Shown: positions 8,988-16,378 of the stretch, piece after piece
Layout of the letters: every line of letters begins with the position of its first letter
Position numbering within the stretch: the stretch's first letter is position 1
From: Actinotalea subterranea
GTDB taxonomy: Bacteria; Actinomycetota; Actinomycetes; Actinomycetales; Cellulomonadaceae
DNA length: 64,000 nucleotides
Assembly (NCBI RefSeq): GCF_008364845.1
Contig: NZ_VTTP01000003.1
Span: forward strand, 496,001 to 560,000
Direction: 5' to 3'
The notes under the pieces: model-generated
Told to the model about the DNA's origin: nothing
The model's database searches: none
The model's input: only the letters and a program-made list of their open reading frames with translations
Position numbers and translations under genes: made by a program

Positions 8988-9845
8988 GTGGCCGCTACCC
9001 CCGACGTGCTCCTCGTGACCTTCGCGCTCGCACCCGACGGCGAGCCCGGCGGGGACCTCCTGGTCTCCGAGCTCGCCGGGCGCGGCGTCGGTGCGCGATG
9101 GGTCGTGTGGGACGACCCGGGCGTCGACTGGGCCGGGGCGCGCCTCGTCGTCGTGCGTGCGGCGTGGGACTACCACCGCAGGTGCCCGGAGTTCCTCGAG
9201 TGGGCGCGGCGCGCAGCCGCGGCCGCCCCGATGCTCAACGGGCCGGACGTCTTCGCGTGGAACGCCGACAAGTCCTACCTGTGCGCGCTCGCGGACCGCG
9301 TGCCCGTCGTGCCTACCGCCCTGCTCGACGACGCGACGCTCGTCCCGGGTCTGCGTGCGGCTCTCGAGCGTTGGGGCACCGTCGTGATCAAGCCGCGCAC
9401 GGGCGCGGGCGGCGTCGGCGTCGTCGTCGCGCAGAGCACCACGGACCACCGGCTCGAGGGCCTGACGGCCGGCCCGTGGGTGGTCCAGCCCCTCGTCGAG
9501 TCGGTGCGGACCGACGGCGAGACGTCCGTCTACGTGCTCGACGGCGGCGCCGTCAGCCAGGTGGCCAAGGCGCCGGGCGGCGACGAGATCCGGGTCCACG
9601 AGCTGTACGGCGGGAGCTCGCGGCCGGTGCCCGTCGACGCCGCTCTGGGCCGGCTCGCGGAAGACGTCGTGCGGGCGGCGGCCGAGCTGCTCGACGCCGA
9701 CCTCCCCTACGCGCGCGTCGACCTCATGCGCTGGCAGGGCGCCTGGGTGGTCTCGGAGCTCGAGCTCATCGAGCCGGGCCTCTACCTCGACGTCGACCCG
9801 GCCAACGCCGCCCGGTTCGCCGACCTCGTCGCGCGCCGCGTCTGA
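8988..9845 (+). CDS. ATP-grasp domain protein (RimK/DcsG-like)
   Basis: A 285-aa protein with an ATP-grasp fold. It shows the phosphate-binding glycine-rich loop (VVIKPRTGAGGVGVVV), the adenine-contact stretch WVVQPLVESV, and acidic metal ligands near the C-terminus (RVDLMRW and ELELIEPGLYLD). Such enzymes join a carboxylate to an amine or thiol through an acyl phosphate; the closest architectures are RimK/glutathione-synthetase-like ligases and cycloserine DcsG. The leaderless GTG start is supported by TAGAGT-N6. It stands alone, so the substrate cannot be inferred. Confidence 0.86.
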   Translation: MAATPDVLLVTFALAPDGEPGGDLLVSELAGRGVGARWVVWDDPGVDWAGARLVVVRAAWDYHRRCPEFLEWARRAAAAAPMLNGPDVFAWNADKSYLCALADRVPVVPTALLDDATLVPGLRAALERWGTVVIKPRTGAGGVGVVVAQSTTDHRLEGLTAGPWVVQPLVESVRTDGETSVYVLDGGAVSQVAKAPGGDEIRVHELYGGSSRPVPVDAALGRLAEDVVRAAAELLDADLPYARVDLMRWQGAWVVSELELIEPGLYLDVDPANAARFADLVARRV

Positions 9846-9881
9846 GCGGCCCGCCCGGCCCGCCGCAGCCATGTCGCGTCT

Positions 9882-9918
9882 ACTTGACACAGAGCCAAGT
9901 TTACTTGACTCTTGAGTC
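9882..9918 (+). promoter_or_regulatory. Promoter and probable operator of the XRE gene
   Basis: TTGACA (9884-9889), a 17-bp spacer and GACTCT (9907-9912) precede the GTG by 6 nt, giving a near-consensus leaderless promoter. The core contains ACTTG/CAAGT as an inverted repeat (9882-9886 and 9896-9900), TACTTGAC repeated directly (9881-9888 and 9902-9909), and GACTC-TT-GAGTC at 9907-9918. The regulator probably represses itself here. Confidence 0.6.
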
Positions 9919-10182
9919 GTGGGACGGAGCTCAGCACAGGGTCGGCGCAACGGCGTCCGGGTGGCGCGCACGCTGCGCGGCATGACCCAGGCCGAGCTGG
10001 CCGCCGAGGTCGGGGTGAGCCGCCAGACGGTCGTCGCCCTCGAGTCAGGCGACTACGCCCCCTCGGTGTACCTGGCCCTGGCGATCAGCCGGTGCCTGGG
10101 CGCCACGGTGGAGCAGCTGTTCGCAGAGGACGCCGCCGCGGAAGAACCCGCGCGTGGCCAGAGCACGGAGGTCGAGCGGTGA
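9919..10182 (+). CDS. Small XRE-type HTH regulator
   Basis: An 87-aa Cro/CI-type regulator with a complete helix-turn-helix (MTQAELAAEVGVSRQTVVAL) and the usual short C-terminus of the YozG/XRE subgroup (YAPSVYLALAISRCLGATVEQLF). GTG start directly after the promoter repeats. The stop overlaps the next gene's GTG (GTGA), so it is co-expressed with a four-helix membrane protein. This is a common two-gene pairing of unknown function. Confidence 0.9.
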   Translation: MGRSSAQGRRNGVRVARTLRGMTQAELAAEVGVSRQTVVALESGDYAPSVYLALAISRCLGATVEQLFAEDAAAEEPARGQSTEVER

Positions 10183-10709
10183 CCAGGGACGTCGCGCACG
10201 AGAGCGGTCAGGGCCTGTCGGAGGACGCCGAGCGGATCCACCGCGACGACTGGCTCGTCGTGGCGGCGGCGAAGATCGGTGACCTGACGAGCCCCTTCTA
10301 CGAGGAGGAGCGCCACCGCGACGTGTGGAACGAGGCGTCCGCGGTCGGCCTCCAGCTGACGCTGTGGCTCGGGACGGCGCTGGCGGCGGCCATGCTGTGG
10401 ATCGGCGGCGCCGCGGCCCTGCCGTACGGGCTGGCCCTGGTGGTCCTCGTCAACCTCGTCGCGGGCTTCACGCTGCTCTACGCCAGCCGGCTCGGCGTGC
10501 AGGTCGACGAGACGACGTCGTTCTCCTCCCGCCGGATGATCCCCTACTACGGCCTGCTCCTCCTCCTCGTCGCGGGAGCCATCCGCGCCCTGGTGCTGGG
10601 CGGAGCCGGGGCGAGCATGGCGTACGGGGTGGGTGTGGGCGCCTCCGTGGGCTTCGCCGCCGCCGTGTGGGGCGCGGTGCGCTCCCGGCGGCAGCACGCC
10701 GCCGTCTGA
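10179..10709 (+). CDS. Four-helix membrane protein coupled to XRE regulator
   Basis: A 176-aa protein with a soluble N-terminal region of about 50 residues and four hydrophobic segments (about 55-75, 80-104, 119-141 and 145-168). The GTG start overlaps the regulator's stop codon. It resembles the membrane proteins paired with YozG-type regulators, which are thought to act as a sensor or target of the regulator. No enzymatic motif is visible. Confidence 0.82.
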   Translation: MTRDVAHESGQGLSEDAERIHRDDWLVVAAAKIGDLTSPFYEEERHRDVWNEASAVGLQLTLWLGTALAAAMLWIGGAAALPYGLALVVLVNLVAGFTLLYASRLGVQVDETTSFSSRRMIPYYGLLLLLVAGAIRALVLGGAGASMAYGVGVGASVGFAAAVWGAVRSRRQHAAV

Positions 10710-10780
10710 CGGCGACCGGTCGCGGGCGCGTGCCGGCGCACCCGCGTCCCTGATCCCTGGGAGGATCGGCACCTGATCCC

Positions 10781-11839
10781 GTGGTGGTCGCGGGCGCTCC
10801 CTTCCGAGTCGAGGTGGTCCACGTGGGAGTCGTCGACAACGCGGTGTACGTCGCCGGCGTGCGGCACTGCGAGCCGGAGTCGCTCGAGGTGACCTACGAG
10901 CTGCTCCGGGACGAGAAGGGCATGGGCTGGATCGGCCTCTACCGGCCGACGCCGGAGGAGGTCCTGTCCGTCGCCGAGGAGTTCGGCATCCACGCGCTCG
11001 CGGTCGAGGACACCATCACGGCGCACCAGCGGCCCAAGCTCGAGCGCTACGGCGACGTGCTGTTCACCGTGCTGCGGCCGGCCCGGTACATCGAGCAGGA
11101 CGAGCGCGTCGAGTTCGGTGAGCTCCACGTGTTCACCGGCCCGGACTTCGTGGTGACCGTGCGGCACGCGGAGTCGCCCGACGTCGCGCTCGTCCGACGC
11201 CGCCTCGAGGCGTCGCCCGAGCTGCTGGCGCTCGGGCCCGAGGCGGTCCTGTACGCGCTCCTCGACCAGGTGGTCGACGAGTACGGGCCCGTGGTCGCGG
11301 GCCTGGAGAACGACATCGACGAGATCGAGGACCAGGTCTTCGAGGGTGACCCGGGCGTCTCCCGCCGCATCTACGAGCTCTCCCGGGAGGTCACGGAGTT
11401 CCACCGGGCCACGCGACCGCTCGTCGACATGCTCGCGGCCCTGCGCGCGGGCTTCTCCAAGTACGGCGTCCACGAGGAGCTGCAGCAGCACCTGCGCGAC
11501 GTCGAGGACCACGTGATCCCCGTCGTCGACCGGGTCGACGGCTTCCGCGCCCTGCTGCAGAACATCCTCACGGTCAACGCGACGCTCGTCGGGCAACGGC
11601 AGAACGAGGAGGCGCGGCGGCTCACCGAGGCCAGCCTGTCCCAGAACGAGGAGGTCAAGCGCATCTCCTCGTGGGCGGCCATCCTCTTCGCGCCCACGCT
11701 CGTCGGCACCGTGTACGGGATGAACTTCGACCACATGCCCGAGCTCCACTGGGCGTTCGGCTACCCGTTCGCGATCCTGCTCATGGCGGCCGTCTGCGGC
11801 GGGCTCTACGTGGTGTTCAAGAAGCGGGGCTGGCTCTAG
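10781..11839 (+). CDS. corA: CorA-type magnesium/cobalt transporter
   Basis: A 352-aa CorA family channel. A large cytoplasmic N-terminal domain with a long helical stalk is followed by two C-terminal membrane helices. The selectivity signature YGMNF is intact at the end of helix 1 and is followed by the periplasmic loop DHMPEL. The C-terminus is basic (KKRGW), as usual. The stop codon overlaps the convergent PaaX-like gene's stop (CTAG). The exact GTG start is uncertain by a few codons. Substrate is probably Mg2+, though Co2+ or Zn2+ transport is known in the family. Confidence 0.94.
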   Translation: MVVAGAPFRVEVVHVGVVDNAVYVAGVRHCEPESLEVTYELLRDEKGMGWIGLYRPTPEEVLSVAEEFGIHALAVEDTITAHQRPKLERYGDVLFTVLRPARYIEQDERVEFGELHVFTGPDFVVTVRHAESPDVALVRRRLEASPELLALGPEAVLYALLDQVVDEYGPVVAGLENDIDEIEDQVFEGDPGVSRRIYELSREVTEFHRATRPLVDMLAALRAGFSKYGVHEELQQHLRDVEDHVIPVVDRVDGFRALLQNILTVNATLVGQRQNEEARRLTEASLSQNEEVKRISSWAAILFAPTLVGTVYGMNFDHMPELHWAFGYPFAILLMAAVCGGLYVVFKKRGWL

Positions 11840-12642
11840 CCGTCGGTCGTCGGCGGCCACCAGCCGGCATAGAGCGGCATGGCCGGCGCCGCCGAGCTCA
11901 GTGCCTCCCACCGCTCGCCCCACGCCCGCCGGACGGCGGTGGGCGGCCAGGGGTCGTCGCGCAGCTCGAGGGGCAGCAGGGGGTCGTCGCGCATCGCGCG
12001 TTCGAGCGCGTCCGCGAGCCGGAGCTGCCGCACGGCGACAGGGACCGAGGTGTCATGCGCGTCCTGCGCGAGCGCGGTGGCCAGGGTTCGGTAGGCGCTC
12101 CTGACGGGTGCGGCCGGCCAGAGCGTCTCGGCGAGAGCCCGAGGGTCGCGGGTGCCGCGGACGTCGAGGTCGGCGGTGGTCGCCGTCGTCAGGTGTGCGC
12201 GCGCGACGGGGGAGAGCGTGTCGGCGAGGTCGTGAGGACTGACGTACAGGCCGGTGGACACGGCGACCGCACCCAGCTCGCGGAGGTCGCGCCGCAGGGC
12301 GTCACGCAGCGCGCGCTCCTGCTCGGGGACGCTGAGCGCGACCAGCCGCCACCGCCCGTCCCACGGTGCCGCGCCGGCGTCCTGGGCGTGAGCCAGCGCG
12401 AGACCCATGCGGTCCCGATGAAGGCGGTCGCGTCCCGCCGTGGTCAGCGACAGGGCTCCGGACCGGCCGCGTCCCGCCTGGACCACGTCGCCCGCGGCGA
12501 CCATGCGCCGGATCGCCAGGCGCAGCGGCTGGTCGTCGACGCCGGCGAGGTTCGCCGTGTCGTAGACCGCGGCGAGCGGCACCGTCCCCTCGGCAGGCAG
12601 GAATGCCTCGACGACCGTCCGGGGCGCGATCGCCGCCCTCAC
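11836..12642 (-). CDS. PaaX-like transcriptional regulator
   Basis: A 268-aa protein with the PaaX layout. An N-terminal winged helix (VVEAFLPAEGTVPLAAVYD, LRLAIRRMVAAGDVVQAGRG) is followed by a central domain with WDGRWRLVALSVPE and LGAVAVSTGLYVSP, and a helical C-terminus. PaaX proteins repress phenylacetate and related catabolic genes in response to CoA thioesters. The GTG at 12642 overlaps the upstream GNAT stop (GTGA). No catabolic genes are nearby, so the target is unknown. Confidence 0.85.
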   Translation of the reverse strand: MRAAIAPRTVVEAFLPAEGTVPLAAVYDTANLAGVDDQPLRLAIRRMVAAGDVVQAGRGRSGALSLTTAGRDRLHRDRMGLALAHAQDAGAAPWDGRWRLVALSVPEQERALRDALRRDLRELGAVAVSTGLYVSPHDLADTLSPVARAHLTTATTADLDVRGTRDPRALAETLWPAAPVRSAYRTLATALAQDAHDTSVPVAVRQLRLADALERAMRDDPLLPLELRDDPWPPTAVRRAWGERWEALSSAAPAMPLYAGWWPPTTDG

Positions 12643-13229
12643 CGGGCGACCGCCCGTTCCATGACGGTGTACCCGGAGAACCCGTAGACGGCACCGAACG
12701 GGCCGAGCGACCCCGAGCCGGCGGGCTCGAAGCCCAGGCGGTCGTACAGGGCCCTGGCGCGTGGGTTGGTGTCGACGACCGAGAGCCGGACCGCCCGGGC
12801 CCCACGGCTCCGCGCGTGGTCGGTCGCGGCCTCGAGGAGCGCTGACCCGATGCCGCGGCCGCGCAGCGCCGGGTCGACGCAGATGCCGTCGAGCACGAGC
12901 GCGTCGCGCTGCGCTCTCCGGGACAAGGGGGCGAGCAGGAGCAGCGCGCGGACGGACGCAGCGGCGGACAGCCGGCCGCGCAGGCCCGCCCAGGTGAGGT
13001 CCACCGCTCCCTTGTTCCCCTCGTAGAAGCCGCAGATGCCGACGACGGACCCGCCCGCGCGTGCGACGAGGACCCGGTCCGGGCTCAGTGCCGTGCGGAC
13101 GAGGGCAAGGCCCGTCGCGTCGTCGACCAGGGCGGGACGCAGCTTGCGGCTGAAGGCCTCCCAGTAGAGGTCGGCGGCGCGCGCTCGCTCGTGCTCGGTG
13201 AAGCCGCGGCTCGTCCGGGGTGCGTCCAT
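12639..13229 (-). CDS. GNAT-family N-acetyltransferase
   Basis: A 196-aa GNAT enzyme. The acetyl-CoA-binding signature is LDGICVDPALRGRGIGSALL, followed by the family C-terminus VDTNPRARALYDRLGFEP. The ATG at 13229 is preceded by GATAGT and 6 nt, suggesting a leaderless transcript. It is translationally coupled to the PaaX-like regulator downstream and divergent from a hydrolase gene 27 bp away. Substrate unknown. Confidence 0.9.
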   Translation of the reverse strand: MDAPRTSRGFTEHERARAADLYWEAFSRKLRPALVDDATGLALVRTALSPDRVLVARAGGSVVGICGFYEGNKGAVDLTWAGLRGRLSAAASVRALLLLAPLSRRAQRDALVLDGICVDPALRGRGIGSALLEAATDHARSRGARAVRLSVVDTNPRARALYDRLGFEPAGSGSLGPFGAVYGFSGYTVMERAVAR

Positions 13230-13244
13230 GCAAGAACTATCGCA

Positions 13245-13250
13245 TACGCT
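13245..13250 (+). promoter_or_regulatory. -10 element of leaderless alpha/beta hydrolase gene
   Basis: TACGCT followed by 6 nt and the GTG at 13257. The divergent GNAT start is only 27 bp away, so the two promoters must overlap face to face. Confidence 0.55.
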
Positions 13251-13256
13251 ACGACC

Positions 13257-14276
13257 GTGAAGAGAAAGACACATCGAGTCCGGACGACCATGCTCTGCCT
13301 CGCCGCGGTGCTCGTCGGGCTCGCGGGGGTGGCCCTCGTCGGGAACGACTTCCGGTACGTCCAGCGCGCGGTGACGATCGACGGCCCCGCAGGCCGGCTC
13401 GACGGCGTGCTGACCTCTCCGGCGGACGGTCCCGTGCGCGGGCTCGTGCTCATGGTGCACGGCGACGGGCCCGTGGACGCGACCCAGGGCGGTCTCTACG
13501 CGCCGTGGTTCGAGGCTGCGGCCGACGCCGGGTACGTCACGCTCTCGTGGAGCAAGCCCGGAGTCGGCGCCTCCGAGGGCGACTGGCTCGCCCAGAGCAT
13601 GGACGACCGGGCGGAGGAGGTCGGGGCGGCCCTGGACTGGGCGCACGATCAGGGCGACCTCCCCGTCGACACGGTCGTGCTGTGGGGGGCGAGCCAGGCA
13701 GGCTGGGTCGTGCCCAAGGTGGTCGCCGCCCGCCCCGACGTGGACGCCGTCGTCGCGGTGGGGACCGCCGTCAGCTGGCTACGGCAGGGCCGGTACAACC
13801 TGCTCGCCGAGCTCGACCACCGCGGCGTGGACCCGGAGGAGCGTGCCGGTGCCCTCGCGAGGAGCGACGAGACCCGCGCGCTGCTCCGCCGAGGCGCGAG
13901 CTTTGACGAGTACCGGGAGCAGACCACCGACCCGGAGCCGATGACCGCCGAGCGGTGGGGCTTCGTCCTGCGCAACGTCCGCTCGGACGCGACCGACGAC
14001 CTGCGTGCGGCGTCGGCGCGCGACATCCCGGTCCACCTGATGATCGGCACCGGCGACCGCAACGTCGACGTCGACGAGACCGAGAGCGCCTACCGGGAGG
14101 CCTTCGGTACGCGGCTCAGCGTGGAACGCCTCCGAGCGGCGCACTCGCTCGCCCGTCCCGTGATGGAGGACGTCCCGGCCGTCGGGCTGGTCACGGCCGT
14201 GGTGTGGCCCCGGGCACTTCTGGCCCCCGGTGCGCTCGAGAGCTACAGGGAATTCTTGGCGTCGGCCGCGCCCTGA
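13257..14276 (+). CDS. Membrane-anchored or secreted alpha/beta hydrolase
   Basis: A 339-aa hydrolase with a basic n-region (KRKTHRVR) and a hydrophobic segment that is a signal or anchor. The alpha/beta core has the nucleophile motif GASQAGW, an acid candidate in GTGDRNVD and the catalytic His in AAHSLARP. The sequence around MVHGDGP supplies the oxyanion region. The GTG at 13257 is fixed by TACGCT-N6. Its end overlaps the convergent AHSA1 gene by 34 bp. Probably an extracytoplasmic esterase or acylhydrolase of unknown substrate. Confidence 0.88.
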   Translation: MKRKTHRVRTTMLCLAAVLVGLAGVALVGNDFRYVQRAVTIDGPAGRLDGVLTSPADGPVRGLVLMVHGDGPVDATQGGLYAPWFEAAADAGYVTLSWSKPGVGASEGDWLAQSMDDRAEEVGAALDWAHDQGDLPVDTVVLWGASQAGWVVPKVVAARPDVDAVVAVGTAVSWLRQGRYNLLAELDHRGVDPEERAGALARSDETRALLRRGASFDEYREQTTDPEPMTAERWGFVLRNVRSDATDDLRAASARDIPVHLMIGTGDRNVDVDETESAYREAFGTRLSVERLRAAHSLARPVMEDVPAVGLVTAVVWPRALLAPGALESYREFLASAAP

Positions 14277-14755
14277 CGCCCGCCGCGCACGTAGTCCGCG
14301 TACCGGGCGAGGTACAGCGGCCAGCCGTCGTCGTCCGCGACGCCGTCACGGACGTCGCGCCAGTCGGCGCCGTGCCGCTCCAGGTTGCGGTGCTCGACCT
14401 CGACGCGCGTGCGCTCCGGGGTCTCCGCGATGAAGCGGACCTCGACCTCGCTCGTGCGCGCGGGGTCGGGCTCGAGCTGCCACTCGGGGCTGATGTCCCA
14501 GCTGAACACGAGCCGGTCCGGCGGGTCGAAGGCCAGGATGCGTGCCCATCGGCACTCGCTCCCGTCGGCGCCGCGGTCGACGATGTGGCCGCCGACCTTC
14601 GGTTCGAGCACGGTCTCCACGACCGGGACACTCAGGAGGTTGTGCTCAGGTGGCTTGATGTCGCCGAAGTTGTCGGTGAACACCGCGAAGGCCCGCTCGA
14701 TGGGGGCCTCGACGACGACCTGCATCATCACGGCGTCGTCTGCTCGCTGCTTCAT
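14243..14755 (-). CDS. SRPBCC/AHSA1-family protein
   Basis: A 170-aa protein of the START-like SRPBCC superfamily, AHSA1 branch. It shows the typical VEAPIERAFAVFTD start, the central WDISPEW and a long C-terminal helix. Coupled to an ArsR-type regulator by an ATGA overlap, the classic ArsR-AHSA1 pair. Members bind small hydrophobic ligands or act as Hsp90-ATPase-activator homologues; the physiological role of the bacterial pair is unclear. Confidence 0.92.
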   Translation of the reverse strand: MKQRADDAVMMQVVVEAPIERAFAVFTDNFGDIKPPEHNLLSVPVVETVLEPKVGGHIVDRGADGSECRWARILAFDPPDRLVFSWDISPEWQLEPDPARTSEVEVRFIAETPERTRVEVEHRNLERHGADWRDVRDGVADDDGWPLYLARYADYVRGGRQGAADAKNSL

Positions 14756-15075
14756 GGTGTCTCCTCGGAGGGTTGCTCGACCAGGTGCTGGTAGCCGCTG
14801 AGCGTCCGGGTCCAGAAGGTCTCCAGCTGGTCCCGCAGAGCGTTCATCGCGATGGGGTCGAGCCGGTAGACCCGGCGGGTCCCCGACGGCTCGTCCACCA
14901 CGAGCCCCGCGTCCTTGAGCACCTTGAGGTGCTGGGACACCGCCGGGCGGCTGATGGGCAGCTCGGCCGCCAGCTCCCCCACGGCCAGGGGGCGCTCGGC
15001 GAGGCGCGCGACGATCGCCCGACGGCTGGGGTCGCCCAGGAGGTCCCAGCCGGTCGCTGCTTGGTTCGTCGCCAC
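14752..15075 (-). CDS. ArsR-family regulator of the AHSA1 operon
   Basis: A 107-aa winged-helix repressor (DPSRRAIVARLAERPLAVGE, ISRPAVSQHLKVLKDAGLV, RRVYRLDP). No cysteine metal site is visible, so it belongs to the non-metal ArsR subgroup. The GTG at 15075 is chosen because a -10 (TAACTT, 7 nt upstream) and a palindrome lie immediately before it. The operator overlaps its own -10, so it very likely represses its own operon. Confidence 0.9.
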   Translation of the reverse strand: MATNQAATGWDLLGDPSRRAIVARLAERPLAVGELAAELPISRPAVSQHLKVLKDAGLVVDEPSGTRRVYRLDPIAMNALRDQLETFWTRTLSGYQHLVEQPSEETP

Positions 15076-15080
15076 GAACG

Positions 15081-15096
15081 GTAAGTTACGACTTAC
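15081..15096. promoter_or_regulatory. Palindromic operator overlapping the ArsR -10
   Basis: GTAAGT-TACG-ACTTAC is a perfect 6-bp inverted repeat with a 4-bp spacer, 5 bp upstream of the regulator's GTG. One arm overlaps the minus-strand hexamer TAACTT (15083-15088), so binding should block RNA polymerase directly. Confidence 0.65.
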
Positions 15097-15164
15097 GGGC
15101 CTGTCGGTCAAGACCAGGGTCTTCCCCGATGGCCCGGGTCGCACCGCCCTGTGACGATCACGTC

Positions 15165-16295
15165 ATGACCCGACGCCACCTCTCCCTGCTCCTGCTCGCA
15201 CCGCTCCTCCTCGCCGGATGCGGGTCGCCGGACCGTGGCCCGGCCACCTCCCCCTCGCCCGAGCCCAGCACCTCGGCGTCCGAGACCGAGGCCGCTGACT
15301 GGCAGACCTGGCTCGACGAGCACGCGACCGCGGCGGTCGCGGACGGTGTGGCGCCCGGGTTCGCGATGGCCCACGTCGGACCCGACCGGGACGTCACGGT
15401 CGCCGTCGCCGGGCAGCGGTCACGCCAGGACGCGACACCGCTCGGACCAGACGCCGCGTTCCACCTCGGGTCGGACACGAAGGCCATGACGGCCGTCCTC
15501 CTCGCGACCTACGTCCAGGACGGGGTCCTCGACCTGGACGCTCCGCTGAGCGAGCTGTTCCCCGAGGCTGCGCTCGTGGAGCCGACGGCGTCAGTCACCC
15601 TGCGTGACGTCCTCGGCCATCGCGCCGGGCTGAGTGACGACGGCCTCGACCTGCTCGCGCTCCACGCCGCGACGGACGTCCCCGCGGCGCGCGCCGACGC
15701 CGTCGTCGACGCGCTCCGCGCCGCCGGTGAGCCGGGGACGTTCGCCTACGCGAACGTCGGGTACATGCTCGCCGGGGCCGTGGCCGAGCGGATCGGCGGC
15801 GCCCCCTGGGAGGAGCTGCTCACGGACCGGGTGTTCGAGCCCCTCGGCATGGAGTGCGGGTTCGGCGCCCCGGCCGGGCCCGGTGACCCGCTCGGCTCCG
15901 GGCCCGACGGTGCCGGGGTAGCCGCCGACGACCCGTACTCCGACAACCCTGCCGCGCTCGGCCCGGCAGGCACGGTCCACTGCCCGATGGCCGACTGGGC
16001 GGCGTTCGCCACGGCCGTCCTCGACGGGTTCCGGGGCGAGGGCTCCCCGGTGCTCGGGGCCGACGCCGCCGCGGACCTCCTCGGCGGCGACGAGGACTAC
16101 GTCGCGGGGTGGTCCCGCTTCGACGCGGACGGCCAGACGGTGTGGGCGCACGACGGCAGCAACACCCTCTGGTATGCCCGCGCCGTCCTGCTCGTCGAGG
16201 AGGACGAGGTGCTGCTGCTCGCCGCGAACACCGCCGACGAGGCGGCCGTGACGAGGATGGACGAGCTGCTGTCGACGTCCGGCGAGCGCGGGTAG
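15165..16295 (+). CDS. Serine hydrolase lipoprotein of the beta-lactamase/PBP class C group
   Basis: A 376-aa lipoprotein. The signal peptide ends in a lipobox (LLAGC, Cys19-20) and is followed by a Ser/Thr/Pro spacer. The hydrolase domain has S-x-x-K (SDTK), the Tyr motif YANVGYM and a late HDGSN segment in place of KTG. The ATG at 15165 fits the lipobox. This class includes DD-peptidases, esterases and beta-lactamases; activity cannot be told from sequence. Anchored on the outer membrane face. Confidence 0.9.
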   Translation: MTRRHLSLLLLAPLLLAGCGSPDRGPATSPSPEPSTSASETEAADWQTWLDEHATAAVADGVAPGFAMAHVGPDRDVTVAVAGQRSRQDATPLGPDAAFHLGSDTKAMTAVLLATYVQDGVLDLDAPLSELFPEAALVEPTASVTLRDVLGHRAGLSDDGLDLLALHAATDVPAARADAVVDALRAAGEPGTFAYANVGYMLAGAVAERIGGAPWEELLTDRVFEPLGMECGFGAPAGPGDPLGSGPDGAGVAADDPYSDNPAALGPAGTVHCPMADWAAFATAVLDGFRGEGSPVLGADAAADLLGGDEDYVAGWSRFDADGQTVWAHDGSNTLWYARAVLLVEEDEVLLLAANTADEAAVTRMDELLSTSGERG

Positions 16296-16366
16296 GCCCG
16301 GCCCGGCCGGGCCCGGACCAGAGGGCAGCCGTCGCGCCCGTCGGCCCCGGCGTCACGCGCCCGCCG

Positions 16367-16372
16367 TAGGCT
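16367..16372 (+). promoter_or_regulatory. -10 element of leaderless CopD-CtaG gene
   Basis: TAGGCT followed by 6 nt and the GTG at 16379. Confidence 0.55.
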
Positions 16373-16378
16373 GGCGAC

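Noticed and set aside
8394-9983. 529-aa minus-strand frame
   Set aside because: Antisense to the MarR and ATP-grasp genes, with shadow-type composition.
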